Source: Desulfocicer vacuolatum DSM 3385 (GTDB lineage: Bacteria; Desulfobacterota; Desulfobacteria; Desulfobacterales; Desulfobacteraceae). Taken from it: a DNA stretch of 64,000 bases. The stretch covers positions 124,001 through 188,000 of the forward strand of contig NZ_FWXY01000001.1 in assembly GCF_900176365.1 (NCBI RefSeq). The letters are read 5' to 3'. Under the pieces are notes generated by a model that saw nothing but the letters and a program-made list of their open reading frames with translations, was not told the DNA's origin and did no database searches. A program made the position numbers and the translations under genes. Each line of letters opens with the position of its first letter. Positions within the stretch are counted from its first letter, which is position 1. Of this stretch, positions 26,911-36,026 are shown piece after piece.

Positions 26911-27546
26911 TTAAATGAGCACGAACAGGGCCTGGTCTGTTTTTTCTATCAAACCGCTTTTTTTCAGTTTATACACCGCATCTGCCACTTTTTTAGCACT
27001 GAAACCGGTTTTTTTCTCCAGGGTTTTGGAGTCAAGTCCTGTTTTGCTTTTCTTAATGTGGTTTAACACCGTGGTGGCCGCCGTGATCCGGGGTTTTCGC
27101 GCAGCGGTTTTTTTCTTTGCTTTGGATGGCCGGGATGTTGATGCTGCTTTGGATTTCTTTGTCGTTTTTTTCACAGATTTTTTAGCAGCAGGGGTTGATT
27201 TTTTTTCAGGCACCGCAGACGCCTCCGGAGACTTAACAGCCCCGGCATCCTCTTTAACCGCAGCGTCTTGAACATCCGGCACCGGAGCACTGCCCGATGC
27301 TTTTTCAGCCGTTTCTTTTGCTGGAATTATCTTTTCTGTTACGGTGTCCGGAGTTTCGTCTTTTATGCCGTCGTTTTTTTCGGCTTCCGGGGGCACAGGT
27401 GCCTGGTTTTTCTCACTGTCTAAATTCACTGCAACTTGTTCAAAAATCTTTATAACATTGCTGATTCCAACAGAAATTGATTTCAATTGTTTTTGGATTT
27501 TTTCCATTGAATCTTTATCTGCGTCAATTTTTATTTCGATCTTCAT
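26911..27546 (-). CDS. Lys/Ala-rich protein with C-terminal winged-helix domain
   Basis: 211 aa. Residues 1-45 form an acidic/basic helical N-terminus. Residues about 50-145 are low complexity, passing from Ala/Pro/Glu-rich to Lys/Ala/Ser/Thr-rich (KKSVKKTTKKSKAAS), like the tail of histone H1 or AlgP-type proteins. Residues about 150-211 (TAATTVLNHIKKSKTGLDSKTL ... KVADAVYKLKKSGLIEK) read as a winged helix of about 60 residues. A DNA-binding, nucleoid-associated role is inferred. AT-rich sequence upstream; it stands alone. Confidence 0.78.
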   Translation of the reverse strand: MKIEIKIDADKDSMEKIQKQLKSISVGISNVIKIFEQVAVNLDSEKNQAPVPPEAEKNDGIKDETPDTVTEKIIPAKETAEKASGSAPVPDVQDAAVKEDAGAVKSPEASAVPEKKSTPAAKKSVKKTTKKSKAASTSRPSKAKKKTAARKPRITAATTVLNHIKKSKTGLDSKTLEKKTGFSAKKVADAVYKLKKSGLIEKTDQALFVLI

Positions 27547-27867
27547 GGGTGGGAAATTCCTAAGAAATTTTTTTAAATTTATGGGATTAAAATTTACACA
27601 CGCTAACAGAAAAACGTTGGGAAATCGATCCCCACATTTTCACTGACAACACGGATAATCGTTGCCGGATCTGTGCAACCGGCATGGGCCGGAATCATAA
27701 AACGTCTAATATCATGGGGTTTTTATAAATCTTTTTCCCACAATATTCAATATAAAAATAGACATTAACTCCAATTGACGATCATAGAAAAAAGCTTTAA
27801 AAGCGATGTTTAAACGAAGCCATACTTTTTTCTTGAAAAACTTTCAATTTTAGATACACTGAAATGC
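27547..27867. other. Gene-free divergent region
   Basis: Lies between the Lys/Ala-rich protein gene and the DUF2914 gene. I see no repeat copy, terminator or RNA gene; promoters for both are expected. Confidence 0.4.
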
Positions 27868-28290
27868 ATGAAAATCTTAAAAATAACGCTACTTATTATA
27901 CAGACATTTTTTGTGATATCCCCACTGCCCGCCGGGGCCGGAGAAATCCAGGAAGTGATGCCGTCCACCATGGTACTGAGCCATGCTGTCATGTGCGAAT
28001 CCATTGAGGATTTCAAACCCCGAAATCCTGCCATTGTCTTTTCCATTGATCTTGGCAAGGTATTTTGTTTCACCACTTTTAAGCAGATCACAGAAACAAC
28101 CCGCATTTACCATAAATGGTTTCAGAGAAACCGCCTGGTTTCCCAAAAAAAATTAACGCTGAAACCGCCCCAATGGTCCACCATCAGCAGCATGCAGCTG
28201 CGCATGGCTGACAGGGGGCCCTGGTACGTGGAAATAACAGACAAAGACGATACACTTTTACAACGTTTACGATTCAGCATATCAGATTAA
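27868..28290 (+). CDS. Exported DUF2914-type protein
   Basis: 140 aa. Signal peptide at residues 1-25 (MKILKITLLIIQTFFVISPLPAGAG). The mature part has the DUF2914 pattern: FTTFKQI, IYHKWFQRNRLV, LTLKPPQWSTISS, and the closing GPWYVEITDKDDTLLQRLRF. The domain is of unknown function, probably a beta-sandwich in the periplasm. It lies 9 bases before the diadenylate cyclase gene, hence one operon. Confidence 0.8.
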   Translation: MKILKITLLIIQTFFVISPLPAGAGEIQEVMPSTMVLSHAVMCESIEDFKPRNPAIVFSIDLGKVFCFTTFKQITETTRIYHKWFQRNRLVSQKKLTLKPPQWSTISSMQLRMADRGPWYVEITDKDDTLLQRLRFSISD

Positions 28291-28299
28291 AGGAGCATC

Positions 28300-29745
28300 A
28301 TGACAGATGCCTTGAGCTTCATGTCCAGTCTCCGATGGCAGGATTTTCTGGACATCGGACTGAACGGTTTTATTCTCTTCAGACTTTACGTACTTTTCAG
28401 GGGATCGGGACTGATTCGCGTCATGCCCGTGGTGGTTATTCTCTGGGCGCTAAGGGGGGTGGCCCTTTTTGCAGGACTGGTGGTGACAAGCTGGGCCATC
28501 CAGGGCATCATTGCCGCCGCAGCACTGATTCTTATCATCGTATTCCGGGATGATATTGCCTCGGTTTTTCAGGCCGGCAATCTTAAAACGTTTTTGTGGG
28601 GCCTTCCCTCCCATGGGAATATCACCTCCATGGATATCATTGCCCAAACCACCTTTGAAATGGGAAAAAACAAAATCGGTGCCCTGATGGTGTTCCCCAG
28701 GACAAAGGAGATCAACAATATTATCCAGGGCGGCATTGACTGGGATGGCAAACTGTCCAGGGAAATGCTGCTCAGTATTTTCTGGGACAAAAACCCCGTG
28801 CATGACGGGGCTGTTATCATCAAACAAAATAGGATTTCACGGGTGGGAGCCATTTTACCCCTTTCCCGGCGCAGCGATCTGCCCTCCCGGTACGGTACCC
28901 GCCACCGGGCAGGCCTGGGACTGGCGGAATCATCCGATTGCCTGGTGATCATCGTTTCTGAAGAATCCGGTCGGGTGACTGTGGTAAAAGGAACTGAAAT
29001 AAAAGATGTCAGAAACGTGGCACAGCTTAAGATCATCATGGAAGGGCATCTGGGCAATGGCAAAAAAAAGAAATCAGCCCTGTGGAAAAATTTCTTTGAA
29101 TACGGAACATCGGCCCTGGTGTGTCTGGCCCTGGTCACCGGCATCTGGTTTGGCCTTTCCAGGGGCCGGGAGACCCTTAAAAGCATTGTTGTTCCACTGG
29201 AATACACCGATATTCAAAAAGACTTTGAAATCATTGAATCTTCCACAAACACTGTGACCCTTCACCTTGGGGGATCGGTTCCCCTGCTCAAATCCCTGGG
29301 GCCCAAGCAGATTAAAGTGCTTCTGAAGCTCAATGCTGCATCTGCCGGTGAAAACATCTACACCGTGTCCGGTAAAAATATTATCCTGCCCCCGGGAATT
29401 CATCTTAAAAAGGTGGAGCCCTCCAGTGTCAAACTGGTGCTTGACGGTACCGTCACAAGACAGCTTCCCATCCAGTTGAACTGGACCGGAAAATTATCCG
29501 AAGAACTGATTCTGGCCAATGCACAGATGACCCCCCAAAACATCACAGTGACAGGTCCCCGGAAAGTTCTCAAAACCATCACCACACTTTACACGGAAAA
29601 AATCCCCTTGGACACCATCCAAACCTCCGGTACCAGGGAAGTGGCTGTAATCCTCCAGCCATCATCCTTGAATGTGGCTGACAAGAAAAACAGGGTGAAG
29701 GTCAGCTACACAGTGGTTAAAAGAGAAAAGGCCCCTGTTCTATAG
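28300..29745 (+). CDS. cdaA: Diadenylate cyclase (CdaA) fused to a YbbR/CdaR domain
   Basis: 481 aa. Three N-terminal membrane helices (residues about 20-90) precede the DAC catalytic domain. Its DGA motif is near residue 168 (VHDGAVII) and its RHR motif near residue 201 (GTRHRAGLGL). Both are intact, so synthesis of c-di-AMP from two ATP is expected. A fourth membrane helix (about 262-282) leads into YbbR repeats (about 285-480) that would face the periplasm. In Firmicutes, CdaA and its regulator CdaR (YbbR repeats) are separate neighbouring genes; here they form one polypeptide. Upstream is a DUF2914 gene. A repeat cluster follows. Confidence 0.92.
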   Translation: MTDALSFMSSLRWQDFLDIGLNGFILFRLYVLFRGSGLIRVMPVVVILWALRGVALFAGLVVTSWAIQGIIAAAALILIIVFRDDIASVFQAGNLKTFLWGLPSHGNITSMDIIAQTTFEMGKNKIGALMVFPRTKEINNIIQGGIDWDGKLSREMLLSIFWDKNPVHDGAVIIKQNRISRVGAILPLSRRSDLPSRYGTRHRAGLGLAESSDCLVIIVSEESGRVTVVKGTEIKDVRNVAQLKIIMEGHLGNGKKKKSALWKNFFEYGTSALVCLALVTGIWFGLSRGRETLKSIVVPLEYTDIQKDFEIIESSTNTVTLHLGGSVPLLKSLGPKQIKVLLKLNAASAGENIYTVSGKNIILPPGIHLKKVEPSSVKLVLDGTVTRQLPIQLNWTGKLSEELILANAQMTPQNITVTGPRKVLKTITTLYTEKIPLDTIQTSGTREVAVILQPSSLNVADKKNRVKVSYTVVKREKAPVL

Positions 29746-29766
29746 AACTCTGCCTCCCTGTTTTTG

Positions 29767-30022
29767 ATAACCGCCACGGGCGGACCGCATTCTGATCCGG
29801 TTCTACCCACCACGAAGCTTGAAATACACACCTGATTTGTGGAATATTTCAAATAAACTGGCATCTATGGCATTATACCGCCCCCCCCGAGGGGTAATGG
29901 TTCCGGCCCGGAACTGTAGACAGCTCAATTGGCCGGTTCCTATTACCCCTCGGAGGGGGCTCTACTGAGGTTACCCGGAAGTTTTATTTTCTAACAAACT
30001 GCCACGGACAAACCTTATTTTC
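29767..30022 (+). repeat. Composite repeat, copy G (type 1, type 2, type 1 fragment)
   Basis: Type 1 at 29767-29858; type 2 hairpin at 29881-29960 with GAGGGGTAAT paired to ATTACCCCTC; then CTGCCACGGACAAACCTTATTTT. The last fragment overlaps the 3' end of the isomerase gene, whose stop codon (30015-30017) falls in repeat-derived sequence. Confidence 0.85.
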
Positions 30023-30908
30023 CAATGCCCAATACATCTTTGGCATATTTAATGCTTTTAATACACGCATCCATCTCTTTTTGACGGGCCACTTCCACGG
30101 AATCTTCTCCCATGTCCCATTCGATTTCAAAGGTAATACGATCGGTGGGGGAAAGTTCCCGAATGGTATTGTAGGTTTTAAAGCAATCAATATCGCCGTC
30201 ACCCAGGGCCACCCCATGAAAACGGATGCCAAACTGATCCCGGTCCAGCTTATGATCACAAAAATGGTTGGAAAAGGCATAGGGCGCCAGCTTTTCCACG
30301 GCATCTTCGGGATTTTCAAGAACCCCCATGGAGTTCACGGTATCCACACAGGCCCCCACCAGAGGATGATTTATCTGTTCAATGAGCCAGATAATTTCAT
30401 CACTGAAGGTTTCCGTATGATTTTCCAGGGCCAGTTTAATACCGGTTTTTTCAAGAAACGGCACAACAGCCATCACCTCGTCGTAAACATCACACAATTG
30501 ACGCATGACCTTGGGATGAAAGCAGCTGCCGTACAATGGACGGGGACGTCGAATGTCAAGACTGAGTTTGGCAAGGTCCGCCCCAAGCTTATGGGTGATG
30601 TGAAGGCCGTCTTCCACGGTGTCTGTGAGCCGGGGATCAAACTCTTCAGCCCGGGAATAATTATATTCCAGATAAAGTCCATGATCCTTTGCCGCCTGAT
30701 TGATCTCCCGGAGTCGGGCATCGTCCTTGGTTTCAAGATCACAACCTGTGATATGCAACCCGTCAAGGCCCCATTCCACTGCCTTGTCCATCAACTGCAG
30801 CAAATTCATCTCTTTGGGCCGCGGGTCCGCCTGAACCCCCCAGTTCTGGCCCAATCCCCACAGATGCAGTGTATAGGTGTGAAGTCCAAGTTTCATTTTT
30901 TTTCCCAT
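30015..30908 (-). CDS. Sugar phosphate isomerase/epimerase-like TIM-barrel protein
   Basis: 297 aa from the ATG at 30906-30908, behind a strong GAGGAGG. It belongs to the AP-endonuclease-2 / xylose-isomerase-like TIM-barrel fold: LGLHTYTLHLWG at strand 1, GLDGLHITGCDLE, LALENHTETFSDE near residue 150 (metal-binding Glu), GACVDTVNSMG, and FHGVALGDGDID. Probably a metal-dependent isomerase or epimerase in the cytoplasm; the substrate is not known. It is the only gene downstream of the sigma-54 regulator on this strand, 537 bases away. Its C-terminus ends within a repeat. Confidence 0.78.
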   Translation of the reverse strand: MGKKMKLGLHTYTLHLWGLGQNWGVQADPRPKEMNLLQLMDKAVEWGLDGLHITGCDLETKDDARLREINQAAKDHGLYLEYNYSRAEEFDPRLTDTVEDGLHITHKLGADLAKLSLDIRRPRPLYGSCFHPKVMRQLCDVYDEVMAVVPFLEKTGIKLALENHTETFSDEIIWLIEQINHPLVGACVDTVNSMGVLENPEDAVEKLAPYAFSNHFCDHKLDRDQFGIRFHGVALGDGDIDCFKTYNTIRELSPTDRITFEIEWDMGEDSVEVARQKEMDACIKSIKYAKDVLGIGK

Positions 30909-31445
30909 GGTAAACCTCCTCATAAATGATCTTTCAGTCCGCTGGATTTCGCATCATTGCGTTGTCATTTGACGATTATTTTTGACATGATTTTGCCAAG
31001 GCAGCAAAAAGTACCAATTTTATGGGAGATACAGCAACTTCCATACCATGCAAATATGCGAGATAAAAGTTCATATGGAAAAAATGCATAAGCACGGCAT
31101 CATTTCCGGAAAACTGAATCAAAAAGATACACAGGACAAAGGTCGGTTCTCATTGCCGGGAATAATTATTGGGAGCAGTATGCTACGCAGTCCCAAACAG
31201 GTGAATATGGGGCGCTGCCCAAACATTTACATTAGCCAGCCGACTATTTCCCGGTAAAAGCAAAAAAACTTCAAAATTCAAAATATTAACTTCAAAAGGA
31301 GAAATCATAAAAATAATCCCCCACACTGAATATCAACAAAGGATCAAAATAAAAAAACAAATTTTTTTTAAAAACCCAAAGTAAATTTTTTTACCTGAAA
31401 ATTCAAAAAAGAGTTAAACAACATGCGCAATCCCGCATCCCCGCT
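30909..31445. other. Gene-free region between regulator and isomerase
   Basis: AT-rich with no convincing ORF (a 69-codon plus ORF near 31048 has no ribosome site). I looked for a sigma-54 promoter before the isomerase and found only an imperfect TGGTAC...TTGC with wrong spacing. Confidence 0.45.
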
Positions 31446-33011
31446 CTACAGAAGAAAATCCTTTCGAAACAGGTTGTGTTTTTTCATCTTGTAATGAAGA
31501 AGCTGGGGGGAAATACCCAATTCCTTTGCTGACCGGGATATATTACCCTGGAAGCGGCTTAACATGGCGTATATGGCCCGATACTCATTTTCCGCCTGTA
31601 TACTGCCCAGGGATTGCCCCCCTGCCCCCGGGGACACTTTAAATCTCCGGCCGGGAGGAACAGATTGAGGCCCGGCACAACCCGTATCTCCCACCGGTTC
31701 ATCGGAGAATGCATCCAATATTTCAGAAGAATCAGAAACGGAGGAGGATATACGACGAATGTGGACCGGCAGATGCACAATTTCAATAACCGTTGCATCC
31801 TTTTCCACCAGGTTGGCAGCCCCCTCAATGACATGTTCCAGCTCCCGGACATTACCAATCCAGCGATAATTGTAAAACAGCTCCATGACATCGGCGGAAA
31901 TCGCATTGATGTTTTTACCCAGAATGGCATTGCACTTATGAAGGAAATGAGTGATAAGGGCCTCAATATCCCCCATGCGCTCCCTCAACGGCGGCAGATT
32001 GATGAGCACCACCCCCAGACGATAGAGAAGGTCATATCGTAAAGCACCCCTTTCTGCAGCCCCATGGGGATCTTCATTAACAGAACTGATAATTCGAAGA
32101 TCAATGTCCATTTCCTGTAATGATCCCACCCGTCGTACCTTTCGTTCCTGGAGCACCCGGAGCAGTTTAGACTGCAAACCAACGGACATGGAGTTTACTT
32201 CATCCATGAACAGGGTGCCCCCATGGGCCTGCTCAAAAAGTCCGGCCTTATCCTGGGCACCGGTGAAGGCCCCTTTCACCGTTCCAAACAAAATACCTTC
32301 CAGCAGATGTTCGGGTATGGCGGCACAATTGATGGCAATGAAAGGTTTGTCTTTGCGTCCACTGCTGTTATGAACAGACTGGGCCAACAGTTCTTTTCCT
32401 GTACCGGTTTCACCGCTGAGCATGATGGAGGAAGGTGAATTGGATGAAAGCTTTGCCGCCGTTAACGCCCGGGTGAATACCGGCGACGTACCGATGATAT
32501 CATGAAAAGAAAATCGAGTTCCATTGGCCAAGGGAGGTTTGGAATTTCCTGTTTTTGAAGATGGATCAAAATGTTGTATAGTGTTTCCTTTTCGGGGTTG
32601 GGATATGATTTCATATGTTTGCTCCACAATACTGTAATCCCTGACAAAACAGATGGTACCCACCAGGGTGTCGTGGGCATACAGGGGAAAAACATTATGA
32701 ATGGAGTTGATCACCCGCCCCAGACGGGTACGATAATAACAAGGAAAATTTTCAACAATTTTTCCACTCTCCAGACACTTGATAATGGGGGTATCATCAT
32801 CATCCACACGATAAAGCTCCCGGACAGAGCGCCCAATCACCCCGGTGGTATCCAGGTCATCAATTCTGGCCTGGGCGTCATTGAAATAGCGAATATGCCC
32901 CAGATGATCAGTAATAACCACCCCTTCGTAAAACTGATCCAGAACGGAAAAAAAAGGGATGGAACCAACATCCACACCTGGAAATAATTTTTGAATTTCA
33001 ACCGACTTCAT
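31446..33011 (-). CDS. PAS-containing sigma-54-dependent transcriptional activator
   Basis: 521 aa. PAS domain at residues about 18-135, AAA+ domain at about 165-405 with Walker A GETGTGKE, the sigma-54 contact loop GAFTGA, GGTLFMDEV (Walker B), and RYDLLYRLGVVLINLPPLRER. A Fis-type helix-turn-helix is at the end (NISRSAKELGISPQLLHYKMKK). It resembles RocR-like activators, with a sensory PAS and no receiver domain. It would open sigma-54 promoters in response to a PAS ligand or redox state. Target unknown; the isomerase downstream is one candidate. Confidence 0.92.
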   Translation of the reverse strand: MKSVEIQKLFPGVDVGSIPFFSVLDQFYEGVVITDHLGHIRYFNDAQARIDDLDTTGVIGRSVRELYRVDDDDTPIIKCLESGKIVENFPCYYRTRLGRVINSIHNVFPLYAHDTLVGTICFVRDYSIVEQTYEIISQPRKGNTIQHFDPSSKTGNSKPPLANGTRFSFHDIIGTSPVFTRALTAAKLSSNSPSSIMLSGETGTGKELLAQSVHNSSGRKDKPFIAINCAAIPEHLLEGILFGTVKGAFTGAQDKAGLFEQAHGGTLFMDEVNSMSVGLQSKLLRVLQERKVRRVGSLQEMDIDLRIISSVNEDPHGAAERGALRYDLLYRLGVVLINLPPLRERMGDIEALITHFLHKCNAILGKNINAISADVMELFYNYRWIGNVRELEHVIEGAANLVEKDATVIEIVHLPVHIRRISSSVSDSSEILDAFSDEPVGDTGCAGPQSVPPGRRFKVSPGAGGQSLGSIQAENEYRAIYAMLSRFQGNISRSAKELGISPQLLHYKMKKHNLFRKDFLL

Positions 33012-33576
33012 GGCGTTTTTGCCTCATCTATCCAATTACTTAAACCGTTTAAAGGAAATAATCCAGAACTGCAATGTATCCACCCGGAGATGAATTGTTC
33101 ACGAAAAGATTTCAAAACAACCTGAACGTTAACTGGGATACGGTACAATGGAGGAACACAAATATCACATTTTTTTATTAAAATATATTGGGGTGGACTA
33201 AACATTGTCAATATAAAAAGGTGCCATACACCAATTTCAGGATTGCTATTTTTCAAATATCCCATGGTTGTCACTGGCCGGGACATGCTCAATCCCAAAC
33301 ATTAGCCTTGACGGTGCACGATCTTTACGCAACGTGCCGAATAAAGCGTGTTGTTTTCCCCCCATAGTGGTGATAAGAGGGCATGGTAAAAATAAATATT
33401 CAAAAAACGCATCTTGTTTGAATAAATGGGCTTGATCATAACGTCGAACACCTTGTAATGGAATTTCAAACTTGGAAAATAAGCGATATTATTCCAAGTG
33501 TTAGCGATGGGTGTTAATTCCTCTCCCGCATAGTGGCCCATATTATGATCAAGCCTGAAAAAATGGAGAAAATACA
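33012..33576. other. Divergent gene-free region
   Basis: 565 bases between the sigma-54 regulator and the YqaA-like gene. The notable content is the nested inverted repeat at 33429-33555. The two minus ORFs of 91-96 codons lack ribosome sites and protein-like composition. Confidence 0.5.
33429..33555 (+). promoter_or_regulatory. Nested inverted-repeat leader before the YqaA-like gene
   Basis: Perfect 13-bp outer arms GGCTTGATCATAA (33429-33441) and TTATGATCAAGCC (33543-33555) enclose AACACC/GGTGTT and CTTGGAA/TTCCAAG. The right arm ends 21 bases before the ATG. This suits a structured 5' UTR or a small palindromic element. Confidence 0.55.
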
Positions 33577-34008
33577 ATGGATTTTTTTCTGGAACACGGA
33601 TACTGGGGACAGTTTATTTCTTCATTTATGGCTGCCACTATTCTACCCCTGAGCTCGGAAGTTGTATTAACCCTGCTCCTTGCCAATTACTATGATCCTG
33701 TGGCTACAATCGCCGTTGCCACATTGGGCAACGTCCTTGGATCTGTATTAAACTATGCCATGGGATTCTGGGGACGTACCATGGTGGTGAAACGCGTACT
33801 GAAAATCTCCGATAAAGAAATTGACAAGGCCACCCGGCGATTTTCACGCCACGGTGTTTTTTCCCTTTTTTTTGCGTGGGTACCCATCATCGGTGATCCT
33901 TTAACCGTGGTTGCCGGGGCATTGAGGGTAAACGGGCTTATTTTTTTATCCCTTGTCACCACAGGAAAGCTGCTGCGTTATATTGTGGTTGGCTATGCAG
34001 CCATGTGA
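33577..34008 (+). CDS. YqaA-type (DedA superfamily) small membrane protein
   Basis: 143 aa, GGAG 8 bases before the ATG. Strongly hydrophobic, with about four membrane segments and a short charged loop in the middle (KISDKEIDKATRRFSRHG). LPLSSEVVLTLLL, ATLGNVLGS and FFAWVPIIGDPLTVVAGALR are the VTT/SNARE-assoc signatures of the YqaA group. DedA-superfamily proteins are linked to lipid (polyprenyl-phosphate or phospholipid) translocation; for YqaA no function is settled. Inner membrane. Confidence 0.87.
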   Translation: MDFFLEHGYWGQFISSFMAATILPLSSEVVLTLLLANYYDPVATIAVATLGNVLGSVLNYAMGFWGRTMVVKRVLKISDKEIDKATRRFSRHGVFSLFFAWVPIIGDPLTVVAGALRVNGLIFLSLVTTGKLLRYIVVGYAAM

Positions 34009-34271
34009 CAATGAACAGACAATTGATTTGTAAAACTTTTGTCCCCATTTCCAACCATCTTTACTTTTCATCTGAATTCATCCATAAATATCTATCCATC
34101 AGCGTTACCACAGATCTGCCCCTGAAATTCCATGAAAAATGGGGCTGTGAAACTGAAAACCTGAACTTTTTGAATCCAATGATAATCGTCACGGATGAAT
34201 CTTAATGATGATATTGGTCCGTCCGTAATAACACCCGAAAACCGGAACAAAAATTACCAGGAAAAAACGTT

Positions 34272-34880
34272 TTGTCCCATACAATCTTTGATAGCCCGGC
34301 CCTGAAAAAAATAATGCCGCGCCTTTCTCGAATGATATTAAAAGCGGCCCAATGGCGGGTTGAAGGAAGCCTTCCCCAAAGCTCCAGGTTTGTGGTCATT
34401 GCAGCACCCCACACATCCAACTGGGATTTTCCCTTTATGCTCTTAATCTCGTTTGCCATGGAAATGAAAGTTAACTGGATGGGGAAAGATGCTATTTTTC
34501 GTAAACCGTTCAGGGGACTTTTTAAATGGCTGGGGGGAATTCCCATTGACAGAAGCAGGAGCAATAACGTTGTTGGGCAGTCCATTGAAACCTTGACACA
34601 TCTCGATAATCTGGCCCTGGTCGTTCCCCCTTCGGGAACCCGACAGCGGGTGACCCGCTGGAAAACGGGATTTTATCACATCGCCCATGGGGCAAAAGTA
34701 CCCATTGCATTGGGTTTTCTGGATTATCAAAGAAAGGCAGGCGGCATCGGCCCCCACCTGATACCCCGGGGAGATCTGGCGGCAGACATGGAAATCATCA
34801 GTAAATTTTATGCCCGGGTAACAGGCAAACATCCGGAAAATGCCATACTCCCCTCCCATGTCAACAACAAAACCCCTTGA
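34272..34880 (+). CDS. PlsC-like 1-acyl-glycerol-3-phosphate acyltransferase family protein
   Basis: 202 aa from a TTG at 34272 with AGGA about 10 bases upstream; the ATG at 34314 (14 codons later) is the alternative. The acyltransferase HX4D motif is HTSNWD near residue 47, and the GIPIDRSR block is near residue 90. In this variant group, NRTLVVxPSGTR-like VVPPSGTRQR replaces the usual FPEGTRS. Members are typically cytoplasmic-face membrane enzymes in phospholipid or lipid A-like synthesis; the exact acceptor is not known. Confidence 0.82.
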   Translation: MSHTIFDSPALKKIMPRLSRMILKAAQWRVEGSLPQSSRFVVIAAPHTSNWDFPFMLLISFAMEMKVNWMGKDAIFRKPFRGLFKWLGGIPIDRSRSNNVVGQSIETLTHLDNLALVVPPSGTRQRVTRWKTGFYHIAHGAKVPIALGFLDYQRKAGGIGPHLIPRGDLAADMEIISKFYARVTGKHPENAILPSHVNNKTP

Positions 34881-34899
34881 AATCGGCATCCGCATATAA

Positions 34900-34922
34900 C
34901 CGCCACAGGTGGCCTTTTTTTT
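34900..34922 (+). terminator. Possible terminator after the acyltransferase gene
   Basis: CCGCCACAGGTGGCC, a short dyad like the head of the type 1 repeat, followed by eight T residues. It is probably a repeat remnant that works as a terminator. Confidence 0.5.
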
Positions 34923-35012
34923 ACGGATTATTATTGATTTTTTTTTATTCTGGTCTACTTTATAGAGCGACTTAAGAGTCATAACTCATAAATAAGTAAA
35001 GGAGACCTAAAT

Positions 35013-35888
35013 ATGCGTGTTGCCACACTGTATAAAAACCAGACACACCCCAGTATTTCCTTTGAATTCTTCCCTCCCAGGGATGAAAAAGCCGAGGTAG
35101 AATTCACCACTGTTGTTGATCAACTGGCCACCCTGGCACCCGATTATATGTCCATGACCTTTGGAGCCGGCGGCTCCACAAGTGAAGGCTCTTACCAGGC
35201 TGTCAAAATGATGAAACAAGAAAAAAAGCTGCCCACCGTGGCCTACCTGGCCGGATTTGGGCTCAGCCCCGACAGCATCACCACGGTCCTGGATCGATAC
35301 AAAGCCCTTGGCATTGAAACCATTTTTGTCCTGCGGGGGGACGAACCCCGGGGCAGTGATTTTGTTCCCCACCCGGACAGCTTTTCCTATGCATCAGACA
35401 TTCTCAAATTCATCAGTGACCGCTACGATTTTGATCTGGGATGTGCCGGTTATCCAGAGGCCCATGTCCAGGCAGAAAGTCTGGAAAAAGACATTGAATA
35501 TCTCAAGCTGAAACAAGATAACGGCGCACAATATGTGGTGGTCCAGTATTTTTACGATAACGATTTTTTCTACACCTATGTGGACAAATGCCGGGCCGCC
35601 GGTGTCACCGTTCCCATCATTCCGGGTATCATGCCCATTTACACGGCAAAACTGACCAACATGCTGTGCAAATTGTGTGGTTCCACCCTGCCCCAAGGAA
35701 TAAAAAAACAATTGGACAACACAAAAAACGCAAAGGAAGCCGCAGCATTGGGAATGGATGTGGCCTTTGAACAATGCAAAGATCTCCTGGCCCACGGCGT
35801 GGACGGCCTCCATTTCTACACCATGGACCGGGTCCCTTCGGTGACCCGGATTGTTCAACGATTAAGGGAAGAAAAACTTATTAAATAA
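35013..35888 (+). CDS. metF: Methylene-tetrahydrofolate reductase
   Basis: 291 aa, a usual MetF length, with AAGGAGA before the ATG. SFEFFPPRDE at the N-terminus, SMTFGAGGST, VLRGDEPRG, GCAGYPEAH, VVQYFYDND and PGIMPI are the TIM-barrel FAD/folate motifs. It reduces methylene-THF to methyl-THF, the substrate of AcsE. It stands alone about 19 kb from acsE, with no MetV partner gene alongside. The electron donor (NADH, or ferredoxin through another protein) cannot be read from the sequence. Confidence 0.95.
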   Translation: MRVATLYKNQTHPSISFEFFPPRDEKAEVEFTTVVDQLATLAPDYMSMTFGAGGSTSEGSYQAVKMMKQEKKLPTVAYLAGFGLSPDSITTVLDRYKALGIETIFVLRGDEPRGSDFVPHPDSFSYASDILKFISDRYDFDLGCAGYPEAHVQAESLEKDIEYLKLKQDNGAQYVVVQYFYDNDFFYTYVDKCRAAGVTVPIIPGIMPIYTAKLTNMLCKLCGSTLPQGIKKQLDNTKNAKEAAALGMDVAFEQCKDLLAHGVDGLHFYTMDRVPSVTRIVQRLREEKLIK

Positions 35889-35889
35889 C

Positions 35890-36018
35890 AATACCTTCGC
35901 CAATTTTTAGGATGTGCTTTGATCTGAAATTTATGGCTCAATATATAGTGTGTTTGTTATTTAACAAGCACACTATATGGCTGAAAAACTGATCAGAAAT
36001 ATAATTGGCAAAGGTATT
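35890..36018 (+). repeat. 129-bp nested palindrome after metF
   Basis: Outer arms AATACCTTCGCCAATT and AATTGGCAAAGGTATT pair at 15 of 16 positions. Inner arms ATATAGTGTGTTTGTT and AACAAGCACACTATAT pair at 15 of 16 around four bases. It begins one base after the metF stop and could end its transcript, but no T-run follows. Confidence 0.7.
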
Positions 36019-36026
36019 AAATAATA

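Noticed and set aside
34005-34205. 66-codon ORF after the YqaA-like gene
   Set aside because: No ribosome site and no recognisable features; likely chance.
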